Shown piece by piece: positions 25,701 to 32,645 of a DNA stretch of 64,000 bases (the stretch's first letter is position 1; each line of letters begins with the position of its first letter). This stretch comes from Macrobrachium rosenbergii (Eukaryota; Arthropoda; Malacostraca; Decapoda; Palaemonidae), in the NCBI RefSeq assembly GCF_040412425.1, contig NC_089795.1:81079163-81143162 (forward strand). Reading direction: 5' to 3'. The notes beneath the pieces were generated by a model. The model ran no database searches and was not told the origin of the DNA. It saw nothing but the letters and a program-made list of their open reading frames with translations. The translations under genes and the position numbers were made by a program.

Positions 25701-26157
25701 GTCGCTCTGTCACGCCTTTCCGACGGACGTTCCAGGAAATGACAGGAGTCGCTGGGGGGACGAAGACGACGGGGCACCCGTGCCTAAGCCTTATGGTCGA
25801 CTTGTCGCGTCCAAAAACTGCAATGAATGGAGATATGAGGCACCACACTCCTCCCCATGGCATGGGTGTGGTGGGCGTGGGCAACAGGTACCACCGAACC
25901 AGATGCACCACCACACAGATAGAGAGCTCCCCACTGTACTGTTTGTTTACATCCAAGTTCATACCAGACACAACTTCACACCCGCCCGCCAGCACCACTC
26001 ATTTCACCCGTCTTGTGACCTCTAATGTAACCGAATTTCCCTCTTTTCTTGGCATCCACATGACCTTTGTGACCTATTCTTTCGGTTACACTACACCAAG
26101 ATACAATTTGAGTCCACTAACCATCAATATTTGCGCCGCCTTCTCTAGTTGCTCCAT
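1674..26157 (-). CDS. XPO4: Exportin-4 gene, 3' end beyond left edge
   Basis: Split gene for exportin-4, an importin-beta family nuclear transport receptor. In animals it exports eIF5A and Smad3 with RanGTP and imports some SOX-type factors. Twenty coding exons read in order and in compatible phase, and their products align along vertebrate XPO4 from its N-terminal helix to the QLPEDL motif. Landmarks are LEKAAQILM, QRHEAEQVFL, IVKRGS-like MVKRGSVED, GCSILSALM, QQWRETFLDP, YMEAFEQML, KCHLAPPDG, LYEDIHWLL, GETALIPAEM, HLLSPEV, YQQEEMKKQ and LLMELLTSLLSK. The final ~130 residues of the family are missing to the left. Odd points: an AT-AC intron after exon 6, a one-base frameshift in exon 3, and about seven residues not located between exons 2 and 3. 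Otherwise all reading frames are open and splice sites sound, so I take it as a functional gene. Confidence 0.95.
2726..2881 (-). CDS. XPO4: XPO4 exon 19
   Basis: 52 codons, SASKQLYEASVQLVGTYAKH, NIGRRTVEARGEEDQWRDLQ and LLMELLTSLLSK. It is one of the best-conserved XPO4 blocks (LYEACLTLLQVYSKNNLGRQR...LLIMELLTNLLSK). Acceptor TTTTTTCAG, donor GTAAGT, phase 0. Confidence 0.96.
3183..3334 (+). repeat. 5'-truncated copy of SINE-like repeat with target-site duplication
   Basis: Element body 3195-3322 matches only the 3' third of the family (AGTAATGCCTACA, then the GTGAGGTGCACT hairpin arm). It is flanked by an exact 12-base direct repeat ACAAGAAAGGAA at 3183-3194 and 3323-3334. 5' truncation together with a duplication of the target points to target-primed reverse transcription. 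Inserted in an XPO4 intron, opposite to the gene. Confidence 0.75.
3573..3748 (-). CDS. XPO4: XPO4 exon 18
   Basis: Two bases plus 58 codons, AVQGCLMPTAQCLFTRLVGV, LNDSVRLLDLYHNYPTVVET and VLELFVECGRRMLCYLTP. It matches IAEATQIDNVAILFNFLMDF...TVNLIIEVFVEVAHKQICYL. Acceptor TTCCAG, donor GTAAGT. Confidence 0.94.
3749..5687 (-). other. XPO4 intron with unrecognised complex block
   Basis: The stretch 3990-4880 is less AT-rich than its surroundings. It has overlapping open frames on both strands of 60-120 codons with no known motif. It may be a decayed transposable element, but no motif confirms that. The remainder is plain AT-rich intron with ATT runs near 5090-5130. Confidence 0.5.
5688..5868 (-). 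CDS. XPO4: XPO4 exon 17
   Basis: Encodes GLVMCAAALGESEARTQFWT, HVLDPPVTSFKQLVSAESFA and KQYQQEEMKKQVLYHIDNFI plus one base. It matches LVLGGFAHMDTETKQQYWTEVLQP...CQQEEVKQEI. Acceptor TTTCCAG, donor GTAAGT. Confidence 0.94.
7094..7199 (-). CDS. XPO4: XPO4 exon 16
   Basis: One base plus 35 codons, GQHLVKTEGLMELVKLQQSG then TLGSLSSIAQRGLMQ. It matches RANLVIQCENWWNLAKQF...LNFLSSPVQRTLMKAL. Acceptor TTTTGCAG, donor GTAAGG. Confidence 0.92.
7417..7586 (-). CDS. XPO4: XPO4 exon 15
   Basis: Encodes LSLALISAFGRDSEGAAWTL, then NYLLSVVEQTLRLRSAEPGL and VEDTVNLLVTMVDSKE plus two bases. It matches SLPFSTAFGADTEGSQWIIG.LLQKV...DTVQLLVTLVE. Acceptor TTTTTTAG (a second AG ten bases inside was rejected because it would drop LSLA), donor GTAATG. 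Confidence 0.92.
8622..8781 (-). CDS. XPO4: XPO4 exon 14
   Basis: One base plus 53 codons: MMSTVLRLCETESQALKANL, GHLLSPEVSSSLMWFLRRFC and the end NESFYTE. It matches LLSAILRVSEVESRAIRADL.HLLSPQM..DIVWFLKRW. Acceptor TTTCCAG, donor GTGAGT. Confidence 0.95.
8973..9150 (-). CDS. XPO4: XPO4 exon 13
   Basis: Completes a Gly codon, then HVTTMDNEGETALIPAEMVS and the stretch ending DPLI plus AG. It matches LADDTQGETPLIPPEIMEYS...DSVIR. Acceptor ATCACTAG, donor GTCAGG (weak but in the right phase). Confidence 0.94.
9255..9417 (-). CDS. XPO4: XPO4 exon 12
   Basis: Encodes APEHSVPLLTQLLEDRVGRM and, near the end, LDQLYEDIHWLLLIA plus one base. It matches AAEHCIPLLTSLLEERVTRL...LYEDIHWLILVTG. Acceptor ATTATCAG, donor GTATGA. 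Confidence 0.95.
12160..12249 (-). CDS. XPO4: XPO4 exon 11
   Basis: 30 codons, IDADEISETVQQDRVAFKDQ then MVLIGLCGRQ, matching EEEISELQEDDRDQFSDQL.SVGMLGR. Acceptor TTTTTAG, donor GTGAGA, phase 0 at both ends. An acidic, linker-like segment precedes this block in the family. Confidence 0.93.
12948..13124 (-). CDS. XPO4: XPO4 exon 10
   Basis: 59 codons, from LDHEDQLYMEAFEQMLQSWA to DTYLKCHLAPPDGSRRP. It matches DKDDMVYMEAYDKLLESW...SYIQCHLAAPDGTR. Acceptor TTTTTTGCAG, donor GTGAGT, phase 0. Confidence 0.95.
14406..14487. repeat. Two-copy 42-base tandem duplication
   Basis: TTTCCTCCATAAAT.TGTATA and the following AACAG.TAGTGAGGTG occur twice with a 42-base period and three or four substitutions. 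Confidence 0.8.
14575..14749 (-). CDS. XPO4: XPO4 exon 9
   Basis: One base plus 58 codons, including EVEALGISNIFRKLLLFFPP, VALPEEMLHQLVENLTALTC and AALEEM. It matches EAVGISSIISNLITVFP...LTCSFGRSAALEEV. Acceptor CTATAG, donor GTAAGC. Confidence 0.95.
15535..15692 (-). CDS. XPO4: XPO4 exon 8
   Basis: Encodes LYWRVREDWELGHHALNCLV, then QLASLNGAVLINRQVRIKYL and TQYLECLFSLLS plus two bases. It matches HRKIRED..MAQDSLQCLAQLASLHG. Acceptor TTACAG, donor GTAAGG. Confidence 0.94.
15878..15990 (-). CDS. XPO4: XPO4 exon 7, begins at an AC acceptor
   Basis: Starts with two bases that complete a Leu codon from exon 6, then PKRLMSVFEQDQNPSLRPGQ and QWRETFLDPSIVQLFFK. It matches the SWRETLLDSRVMELFF block of XPO4. 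No AG lies at the required position: the exon follows CACAC, 12 bases after a TTCCTTAAC branch signal. The reading frame stays open upstream into the intron, which could mislead a gene finder into extending the exon. Donor GTGAGA, phase 0. Confidence 0.92.
15991..17222 (-). other. Minor-spliceosome (U12-type) AT-AC intron of XPO4
   Basis: Reading the minus strand, the intron starts ATATCCTTTTT, an exact match to the AT-AC U12 5' splice consensus. It ends with branch signal TTCCTTAAC (16001-16009) and then TTTTGCACAC, the AC acceptor, 12 bases after the branch A. Splicing here makes phases agree (one base plus two) and gives a gap-free alignment to XPO4. No GT-AG pair does so. Confidence 0.9.
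17223..17379 (-). CDS. XPO4: XPO4 exon 6, ends at an AT-AC donor
   Basis: Encodes GTDLRRIFHFMVNLLGEV through to TLTWSFISLH plus one base. It aligns with EEDLRQIFMLTVEVLQEF...VLSWNF. The 3' boundary is not GT: the exon stops before ATATCCTTT, the minor-spliceosome 5' signal. Joined to exon 7 this gives WSFISLHLPKRLMSVFE, which aligns without gaps to the vertebrate 17-residue segment. An internal GTCATT would be the alternative GT donor but has no matching AG acceptor. Confidence 0.92.
18141..18225. repeat. Two-copy 44-base tandem duplication
   Basis: TTCTTCCATTT followed by GTATTAATAATTACC and AAAAC occurs twice with a 44-base period. Confidence 0.8.
18302..18418 (-). CDS. XPO4: XPO4 exon 5
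   Basis: 39 codons, RMIGCSILSALMQEYAVTVK then STDVGLTWETHFKAKKQFE. It matches the ACSILTALLSEF...SNIGLSMEFH block. Acceptor TTTTTTCAG, donor GTATAG, phase 0 at both ends. Confidence 0.93.
18742..18849 (-). CDS. XPO4: XPO4 exon 4
   Basis: 36 codons with VVGIMVKRGSVEDQGEDRG and LLTEVEQLVSAGDNTM, matching AVIVKRGSLDK...EVSQLISSGN of vertebrate XPO4. Acceptor GCTTCAG, donor GTATGG, phase 0 at both ends. Confidence 0.93.
19697..19777. repeat. (GA)n microsatellite, about 81 bases
   Basis: Uninterrupted GA dinucleotide run inside an XPO4 intron; the only long microsatellite in the transcribed part of XPO4. Confidence 0.98.
20112..20286 (-). CDS. XPO4: XPO4 exon 3, with one-base frameshift
   Basis: Encodes GSQVDYLLFEAATLLRVG, then VIREWRDLSKEDILQLRQYI and VHYV in one frame. 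It continues as QRHNLPHYVRETLVQ in another frame; both halves match consecutive XPO4 residues (VDYVLFQAAT... and YVLQRPNL..YVRE). One base is missing at about 20157-20158. Acceptor TTTTACAG at 20287 (two-base alternative at 20284), donor GTAAGT. Because the rest of the gene is intact, an assembly error or rare allele is more likely than loss of function. Confidence 0.85.
20287..21392 (-). other. XPO4 intron 2 region
   Basis: Should contain the short exon linking exons 2 and 3 (about seven residues). Apart from the weak candidate at 20369-20381 none was found; no repeat recognised. Confidence 0.5.
20369..20381 (-). CDS. Possible XPO4 microexon (candidate only)
   Basis: A 13-base segment between a CAG acceptor and a CAG/GTAATG donor. 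It has the length and phase needed to link exon 2 (ends phase 0) to exon 3 (begins with two bases of a codon) and would encode CLVT. The polypyrimidine tract is poor and the encoded residues are not clearly XPO4-like, so this is only a candidate for the missing link. Confidence 0.15.
21393..21479 (-). CDS. XPO4: XPO4 exon 2
   Basis: 29 codons, ASPDLVTSEQRHEAEQ followed by VFLQLRNTKNPFN, matching the NNEQRQHAEHIF...SPF block of vertebrate XPO4. Acceptor TTTCCTCAG; donor GTAGCG (weak), phase 0. The next residues expected (about seven, CKHILE-like) are not adjacent. Confidence 0.88.
21777..21830. repeat. Two-copy 27-base tandem duplication
   Basis: CTTTGGCGCAATCGAGTTTT with CTGTACA occurs twice in direct succession, nearly identical. 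Confidence 0.85.
22100..23170 (-). mobile_element. Decayed DIRS-like retroelement (RNase H to tyrosine recombinase)
   Basis: Conceptual minus-strand translation, with several frameshifts and stops, gives segments in the order seen in DIRS-type elements. First come RNase H-like motifs: EGWGTHLSS (about 23.06 kb), VLFSNNMTIVTCI (about 22.92 kb) and LPGR...LTNSV / LADQL-like. Then follow NAFWALL and finally a tyrosine-recombinase-like block: RHPNWDMTLFLCIL (about 22.37 kb), LLAFALTKGIGKLRGLSYL and HSEGCESLVL, then FLPDFVVETQNL near 22.16 kb. No intact frame, no terminal repeats identified. I judge DIRS over LTR elements because the recombinase block replaces an integrase. Confidence 0.55.
23690..24420 (+). 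mobile_element. Decayed LINE-type reverse transcriptase, C-terminal part
   Basis: Plus-strand fragments match the C-terminal half of non-LTR reverse transcriptases. They include ANQIMGKLNKIWKSNN (as in ...GKLKKIWKS...), LSILECSFKMNIRSQTWL, WRWLGRVPSTNPGRT (the conserved WLGHV...R motif) and LVEDKCWKDLNGT (the conserved DR..W..L motif). Frames change repeatedly and stops interrupt them, so it is a dead remnant, lying antisense in XPO4 intron 1. Confidence 0.6.
26122..26157 (-). CDS. XPO4: XPO4 exon 1 (start codon)
   Basis: Encodes MEQLEKAAQILM, matching the QLENAAKVLM helix of vertebrate XPO4. The ATG at 26157 is the first in-frame Met after an upstream in-frame TGA; vertebrate proteins carry about a dozen more residues here. 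The donor is GTTAGT and phase is 0, joining directly to the Ala-Ser-Pro of exon 2. This exon is far too short for ordinary gene finders. Confidence 0.85.
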
Positions 26158-26700
26158 GTTTAAGGTTGCGTGGGGCGGCGCACACTTACTGCCATCTGCT
26201 GCCGACCAAAAGCATCACATCCATCCACATTATACACACAAACACACGTACGAACAAACAGTCGTACATAATAGTTTTATGGCGATAATGTATCGCAGAT
26301 AAATTAGCGGTCAGCTTTCCTTCCTGTTTTGCGAATATTCTCTCTATTTACGAAAACGTAATGCAATTTCTTAGAAAGTAAACATTCGCAGTCTCACGTT
26401 GTGCACGCACGTACGCGCAATCACTGTGCATTACTCAATAAATACGTCATTCATTGGGTAACAGACATAATCGTTTCTTTCGAGTATGACATACGTATAT
26501 TTATTTTGTATGTGTCGCCTTTACAAACAAAAAATCTACTAACTCCATTAACTTATTTGAAAGCACGCGTACAAACTTGGCAATTTATAAATGCGTCACA
26601 GGATAATGAATAAGCGCTTTCTCTCACTCAAAAGTGTGAAAACTTATTTAGATCGCACTCCAGTTTTTATGTGAAATAATAACAAGTTTGTATAAAATCC
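26158..26700 (-). promoter_or_regulatory. Probable XPO4 5' UTR and promoter region
   Basis: Immediately upstream of the XPO4 start codon. The stretch is richer in CpG than the introns (GCGCCGCC-type motifs around 26165-26185), as expected near a housekeeping promoter. No TATA box or transcription start could be fixed. The 187-codon plus-strand frame across this area has no recognisable domain and is probably chance. Confidence 0.35.
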
Positions 26701-27372
26701 ATTTCCTTTCCGACGGAAATGGTCTAGCCAGTAAACTTACAAGGTCATCTCGTTAGTACGTGTATGAACTTGCACACTAATAGCAGTTTTTGCCATATCC
26801 CGGACTCCGGAGTCCTGTCTGGCTGCGGCAGTTCCACATCTGTATTCAGACAAGTCTCACCCGGTGAATCAAATGTATCAGTGCCGTACTTGGCCGAACA
26901 CTACCCAATATCCATACCAAACAAAATGCACGCCAAATATGTTATCATTCTAATTATGACATCTAGCTGCCAGTTCTTAGATAAAGATTAGTTTATTCTT
27001 TTTCTTTCAAACTGCTCTCAAAGTTTCTATAGTGATGTCACCTTATCCAGTCCTCCCCGCAGAGAGATCAGACAGGCAAGCGTGAGTTTCATTCACATGG
27101 GATGACGCATCCTGATTACTACATTTTCTTCTCCACCTGTGGCGATTCCTCACTCCCCCTCCCCTTCCATTTTTTTTCCTTGAAAATTTCCGGTTTAACT
27201 CTCTCAGCCGGCCACCGATTCCATACACTGCAGACCACGGCGGTAATATGAAGGCAATTTGTGGGGGACGTGAAAACTATTGCGCAATAGGATGAAACCG
27301 GTTTTAAGAAATGAAGTCATATCTTGAAGATGCACGGAGTTATCACACTAGTGTTCTAAGCTCTCTATATAT

Positions 27373-27375
<3 letters not shown>

Positions 27376-27440
<65 letters not shown>
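27376..27440. repeat. (TA)n microsatellite
   Basis: Uninterrupted TA run of about 65 bases. Confidence 0.98.
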
Positions 27441-27446
<6 letters not shown>

Positions 27447-28068
27447 GTTACATCTCTTCGTATTACCATTCCTTCCACAATTTCATTAAGAGGATTTTGC
27501 ATAGCATAATGATTTAATTACCCTAAATTTATTGCTCTAAGCATATTCATTTTATTCTGTACCCATATTTTATCATCTGTTAATATTAATATACAGTACC
27601 AGGATATGCAAAGGCAATACCTCCAAACCAACCTAACCTGACCAGGCATAGAACCAAAGGTGGGATTAACAAAAGATGACTCTCCAGGTTTAATCTTTCT
27701 CACAAACCTTAATTTACTAAAAGTTGGCTTCTCTCCCATACTATTTTTTTTTTTTTTTAGATGCTCTAGGATTCATTGTCCTTGAGTAATTCATATTAGG
27801 GATCTATTTAGATTTTTCCTCAACTCTAGTTTTCCTCCATCTCTCGCAGTCTCCTTTCTTTAATCAGCAACTGCTTTCCGAAGATCTTATGTTTCTCCTC
27901 TAGAGCGTGTTTCATCTTCTGTACCTTCGACAAACCTCCTCCAATCAATTTTTCTTTTTATCGTAATACTATCTCTCTCTCTCAATATATCTCTCTCTCA
28001 ATATGTAACATTATATAAATATATATTTATGTAATGTGTATGTGTATTTATTCATATTATGTATATAA

Positions 28069-28076
<8 letters not shown>

Positions 28077-28152
<76 letters not shown>
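28077..28152. repeat. (TA)n microsatellite
   Basis: Uninterrupted TA run of about 75 bases, preceded by TG repeats. Confidence 0.98.
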
Positions 28153-28153
<1 letters not shown>

Positions 28154-28199
28154 CCCGTTTACTCTAACGGGAGGTAGTTCTAGAGCAATAACAACAAAA

Positions 28200-29830
28200 G
28201 CCACCGCTTCTCACATACTTTAATAGCTGAACTGCTGTTGCACTCTGTGTTAGAATACTTCAGTATCAACAGCTGCTTCATACACCTGCACAGAAGATTC
28301 ACCAGCAGTGTGCTGAACCCCCATATACACACTGCACCATTCACCTCTATCTTGTACACACCACCACACCTGGATATTATAGTTTTGCCTTTGAAATATA
28401 TCTGTCATGCTATCCATCTAGACATTTCTAGGTCTTCCTCCTTCATAATATTTTCGCATTATAAACTCCTTTCACCAGTCTATCGTTCTCCACTCTTCTT
28501 ACAAGACCAAACCATCTAAAAACACCATGATCCATTATTTCACTTATACTAACCTTTTGCCACTTCTACTTTAAGTGTCTCCACATTTCTCAAAATTTTA
28601 ATTCATTTTACGCCACATATACGGCGCAAACAGTTCATCCCAACAGCTTCCATCTTTTTTCTTTTATTCTCATTCAACATCCTTATTTCAATTATCCTTA
28701 ATAATACTTTTTTACCTTGGCTTCCATCGACAAAACAGGTCTTTTTCCCATTCTTTTACACACACTGATTACCTTTCTCGTTTTGTTGATTCCGTGACTC
28801 ACTACTAGTTTGTTCTCTCTCTCTCTCTCTCATGTTTTCATGATTCTTTGTATTCACCATCAAATACGTATACAAATCAACCGCTTGCTTATTTCACCAT
28901 TCACAATAATATTCATTCTTCCATTTCCATGGTTTCAGTTACCCTAATTTAATTTTAATTCATATTTGTTCTCGGCGTCCTTCATTTGTAAACACTTTCA
29001 AACTTTTAGTGTCTTATGCAGTTTCTCTTCACTGCCCCTGGTCAGTACTGTATACCTGCAAACAACAACCATTCGGCACTCCTTCACGAGTCATTAACTT
29101 CTTTCAGCACTAGACTTATGTCTTGTCTTTTCCTTTATTTTCTCTTATCACATCATTCATGAAGATGTTGAACAGCCATGGAGACATAAAACAGTTTCGT
29201 CACAGACCTACTTTTGCACAAAGGCATTTATTCAACCACCTACATATTCTAAGAAACTCGTCACTTCCATTAGAAAAACTCTCAACCATTTATCTTCTAA
29301 ATCATTGCTCTTCAAAACCGTCCACGTTGCCTCTCTAGCAGTTCTATCATATGCTTTTTCTAAGTACTTTTCTGCCCCATAAAGCTCCATTTCCTTTACC
29401 TTCAGGCTTCTCACATCACTGGCTCATATCAGAAACGTATTTTACACCCTAGTCCTTGTCTAAACCAACGCTGTCCTTATCAGTTCCTCTGTCTTCTCTC
29501 TTGCTTTCACAATCAAACTCCTACTATAAACCCTCCCTTGGTATGTTTGGTAATGTTTATGCCCCTGTAATTCTTACAGCCGCCTTTATCAACTTTATTG
29601 TCATTCAACAAAATAATCATTCTTCTTTTCTTTCGAAACCTGACGTAGTTTATAAAGCCCCGTCAGCCACTCAGTCACACTACCACCACTGTACCGGAGC
29701 ATCTCACTTGTAACGCCATAAACTACCTTATTCACTCTTGCGTCATTCAGACCTACGGTATCTATCTATCTGCCTCTCTTCTGTCATCCACATTCAACCG
29801 ATCTTCAAAATGTTACCCCATCGACCGAGG
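28200..29830 (-). mobile_element. Decayed LINE-type reverse transcriptase, about 1.6 kb
   Basis: Minus-strand frames give, in the right order, conserved pieces of a non-LTR reverse transcriptase. YLEKAYDRTAREATWTVLK (29.3 kb) is the DxxKAYDRV..E.LW region. It is followed by KVGL and CFMSPWLFNIFMNDVIREN (29.15 kb), the GxRQGCxxSPxLF region. Further on are GSEEKLHKTLK and GRMNIIVNGE (about 28.93 kb), MEAVGMNCLRRICGVK (28.63 kb), VFRWFGLVRRVENDRLVKGV (28.5 kb) and VQDRGEWCSVYMG (28.34 kb) at the C-terminal end. The expected YADD-type catalytic box (LLFADDT) is destroyed. Frameshifts and stops throughout; endonuclease part and ends not seen. Confidence 0.75.
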
Positions 29831-31090
29831 GTCGCTGTCTCTTTGGACAGATAACCGTTTAGTCTATGGCACATTTCATTGACTCATCAGTCCTTCTCCG
29901 TATTTTTTTTTCTTCCCTCATAAGTAATTGCTTAGATTCAACGTTGTATTTTCACTATTTACTTTCTTTTTTTCTCTGTTTCTTTTTAACTGTCTTAACC
30001 ATTATATTGCATACATGGACATGATCTTTTCTGTCAAGCAGCTGCACCCCAAACAAAAAATATATTGTTCATTATTATATTTTATATATATTCAAATGCA
30101 ATATATTTAATGCCTGACTAATTTTTTTTGCATCCTTTTCTATATATAAGTATTCTGTGAAAGCTTGGTGAGCCAGTTCATTCCATTTCATCTTGTTTCA
30201 TTAAACTTTAACCATTATAAATAACACATAAATATATACACACATACATGCATATATATAAGATATACCTGTATATATTTATATATTCCCTTCAAGGTGA
30301 CGATACCAGGTCACAGAGGCTGGGGGAGTGCTAGCCTCCAGGTACTCCACCCTGGCTGCGACTCAGGCAGTCAACTGCTTACCTGATATATAATTCGCTG
30401 TCAAGCAACAGTGGCACGATAAGTTTTCAAGTTTTCATCCCGTAGCTTTATGACCTCCAAGAGCCATAAAGGGATCATGGAATAACTGTCTAATTTTTTA
30501 ATATATTAGTTACTGTCAAACCATGAAATTTATAAGGCATTTTTTTTTTGAGACCATAAAAATATCACCAATACGAAGTTGGTGGAACTGTTTAAGAGAG
30601 TTTATTGGAACGTCTACATGATATCACTGACGGACCTGTAAAACTTCGAGAATGGGTTTTGGAAGCTTCAAGAATATCTTTTGGTTTCTGCCATTTTTTT
30701 CTGTAAAATTGCTAACAGTGATTCTCTTGTCCAGCTATTTCAGTTTGAAGATACGTTTTAGTGTTTTTAAGAAAAATATTTACCCATTTTCTGCTGAATT
30801 TTTAGTTCAGTGGTCTTCTCAGAATAGTAAACACTTGACTCTATTTCAAGACTAACGTCGAATTTTGATTGATTTATTTTAAAAACATAATTTCATTGTA
30901 TTTTCCCTTTTATATACTTTATTTTTCTAGCATTTCACTATTCTTATTTATAATCTTCATCCTCATGCTAGGCGTATGATTTCATAGACCCAAGCTTCCG
31001 AGACGTTACTGCTTGTCAGGTTGCAGGAATTTCGAAAAACAACATTTATTAGCATCTTACCTAAATATTTTTCCCAGTCACTCTAATGCC
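29831..31090. other. Intergenic, no gene seen
   Basis: AT-rich sequence. A GC-richer patch at 30290-30420 (GAGGCTGGGGGAGTG and nearby) looks like part of a dispersed repeat, but no second copy is present in the window to prove it. Confidence 0.5.
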
Positions 31091-31104
31091 ACCACACTAT
31101 GTTT

Positions 31105-31270
31105 CTTCGTGGTATAGCCGGCTAAGTGGTACCTGACTCCAGCTGCTACTAGACGTGGGTTCGAATCTCACCACAGAAGGAAGTGACATCTGCATTTATT
31201 ACCTCTCTGAATTCAAGGTTTGTGACTGTGCATCCTGAGACTGCGAGAAAATTGAGAAGTTAAGAGGTCA
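31105..31270 (+). repeat. tRNA-derived SINE head or tRNA relic
   Basis: Contains a box A-like TAGCCGGCTAAGTGG (31115-31129) and a perfect box B GGTTCGAATC (31158-31167), spaced as in an RNA polymerase III promoter. The T-arm stem pairs (GTGGG with CTCAC). The acceptor stem does not close over seven pairs, so it is not a functional tRNA; the ~100 bases that follow are non-tRNA, as in a SINE body. Confidence 0.6.
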
Positions 31271-31308
31271 TTGTGGCTATTAAAGTACACTCACTCACAC
31301 AAGCCACA

Positions 31309-31452
<144 letters not shown>

Positions 31453-31499
31453 GCATGTGCGCACCATCAGATGAGAACCACACAGCTGGCCTGTCTGTG

Positions 31500-32030
31500 A
31501 TTTTTGACGTCATTCTTGTTTACAGCTCGATACAATGTCAGCAGAGCCCTTCTTCTCCTTCTTCTTCTCAAGCAACCATAACCCACTCCTGAGCGGAGGC
31601 GCAGGACGCAACGGGCGCCCTCAGCCCTACCCTACGATTACGGCCATTGAAATTACCTTTCGTTGCAATGTATTCACAAAAGACCATTTCCCACGAAGGG
31701 CGTGACTTCGGAGAACGACAAGAGGGGCAATCATCGCCTCGGTTCCAACTGCATCGCCATAAGGCACAAGTGTAGAGGCGTCGCCAGGTGCGAGAGGTTT
31801 CACAAATCTACGCGTTAGCCTGTTCTTTTATAGTCCAGTCATTGCCCTTTTATGAATATTTCTTTGTTCTGTAAAAATTCGAACCCCGAACCATAATCCC
31901 CTTTCATCAGGCTCTCATTCAATTCGTTCGGTTATTTCTCTAAGGTCTTTGTCGCAGTTTGGTCCATCCCCTAGCGTTAAGAAAGTTTATCGGTGCGTCT
32001 TCACAATCATTTGTACATTTTTCGCGGATA
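31500..32030. other. Intergenic, GC-richer patch, function unknown
   Basis: 31560-31800 is noticeably richer in G, C and CpG than its neighbours. No open frame longer than 60 codons or known motif was seen. It could be an unrecognised exon, promoter or element. Confidence 0.35.
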
Positions 32031-32034
32031 TTAA

Positions 32035-32645
32035 TTTAAAATATGCATAAATAGTTTTTATTCTTTCATAATCTATTTTAAAATGTGTATAAAAATTCTT
32101 CCTGCTTTCAAAATCTAATTTTGAAGATGTACACGAACTTTTCCTTTTCTCGTACTCTATTTCAAAAGATGTCTACGAACTTCTCATTCTCTCATAATCT
32201 AATTTAAATTGGAATTGGAATATAGAACTGAAGCCAAAGGCCAAACGCTGGGACCCATGAGGGCATTCAGCGCTGAAAGGAAAACTGAGAGTAAATGGTT
32301 AGAAAGGTTTAACAGGAGGAAAACCTCAAAGCAGTTTCATTACGAAATAATTGTTAGAAGAGGATGGAAAGTAAAATGGAAGAAGGAATATGAATGGAGG
32401 TATATCAAAAGGAATGAAAGGGGCTACAACTAAGGGCCGAAGGGATGCTGCAAAGAACCTTAAGTAATGCCTACAGTGCACCGCGTGTGAGGTGCACTAC
32501 TGACAGCACTAGCCCCCCCCCCTCACGGGATAATCTAATTTTTAAAAAAAGACGCAAACGAACTTTTCATTCTCTCATAATCTATTGTAAAAGATGCATA
32601 CGTATTTTTACTTCTTTCATAATCCAAGGCTCACTATCGCCAACA
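32035..32645. repeat. Degenerate 42-base tandem repeat, interrupted by a SINE-like insertion
   Basis: Five or six units of a CTCATAATCTAATTT / AAAGATG.. / ACGAACTTTTC type motif, period about 42 bases. One unit is split between 32205 and 32530 by the SINE-like element. Confidence 0.75.
32194..32541 (+). repeat. SINE-like repeat, full copy with target-site duplication
   Basis: Body 32206-32529 (324 bases), flanked by an exact 12-base direct repeat ATAATCTAATTT (32194-32205 and 32530-32541). Because the host is a tandem repeat whose interrupted unit resumes on the right, the ends of the element are certain. It starts near TTGGAATTGGAATATAGAA. It contains GCCAAAGGCC, an AGCGCTG-type palindrome around CATTCAGCGCTG and the CAGTGCACC...GGTGCACT hairpin. 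It ends in a C-run and CACGGG, with no poly(A) tail. Confidence 0.88.

Larger units (their letters stand above)
21480..26121 (-). other. XPO4 intron 1
   Basis: 4.6-kb first intron. It contains a 27-base duplication (21777-21830), a decayed DIRS-like element (about 22.1-23.2 kb, minus) and a decayed LINE reverse transcriptase (about 23.7-24.4 kb, plus). The rest, 24.5-26.1 kb, shows nothing recognisable; its last ~500 bases become CpG-richer towards the XPO4 start. Confidence 0.7.
26701..28199. other. Intergenic, two long (TA)n tracts
   Basis: Contains (TA)n at 27376-27440 and 28077-28152. No gene, RNA or element recognised in the rest. Confidence 0.6.

Noticed and set aside
25739..26302. 187-codon plus-strand frame across the XPO4 first exon
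   Set aside because: Opposite strand of a real exon and CpG-richer promoter DNA; composition (His, Thr, Pro) and lack of motifs suggest chance.
31108..31177. Functional tRNA gene
   Set aside because: The acceptor stem does not pair over seven bases and the anticodon arm cannot be drawn convincingly.
32206..32300. Hammerhead or HDV-like ribozyme at the 5' end of the repeat family
   Set aside because: A GAAA follows the first hairpin, but the CTGATGA core of a hammerhead is absent and no HDV-like double pseudoknot could be drawn.
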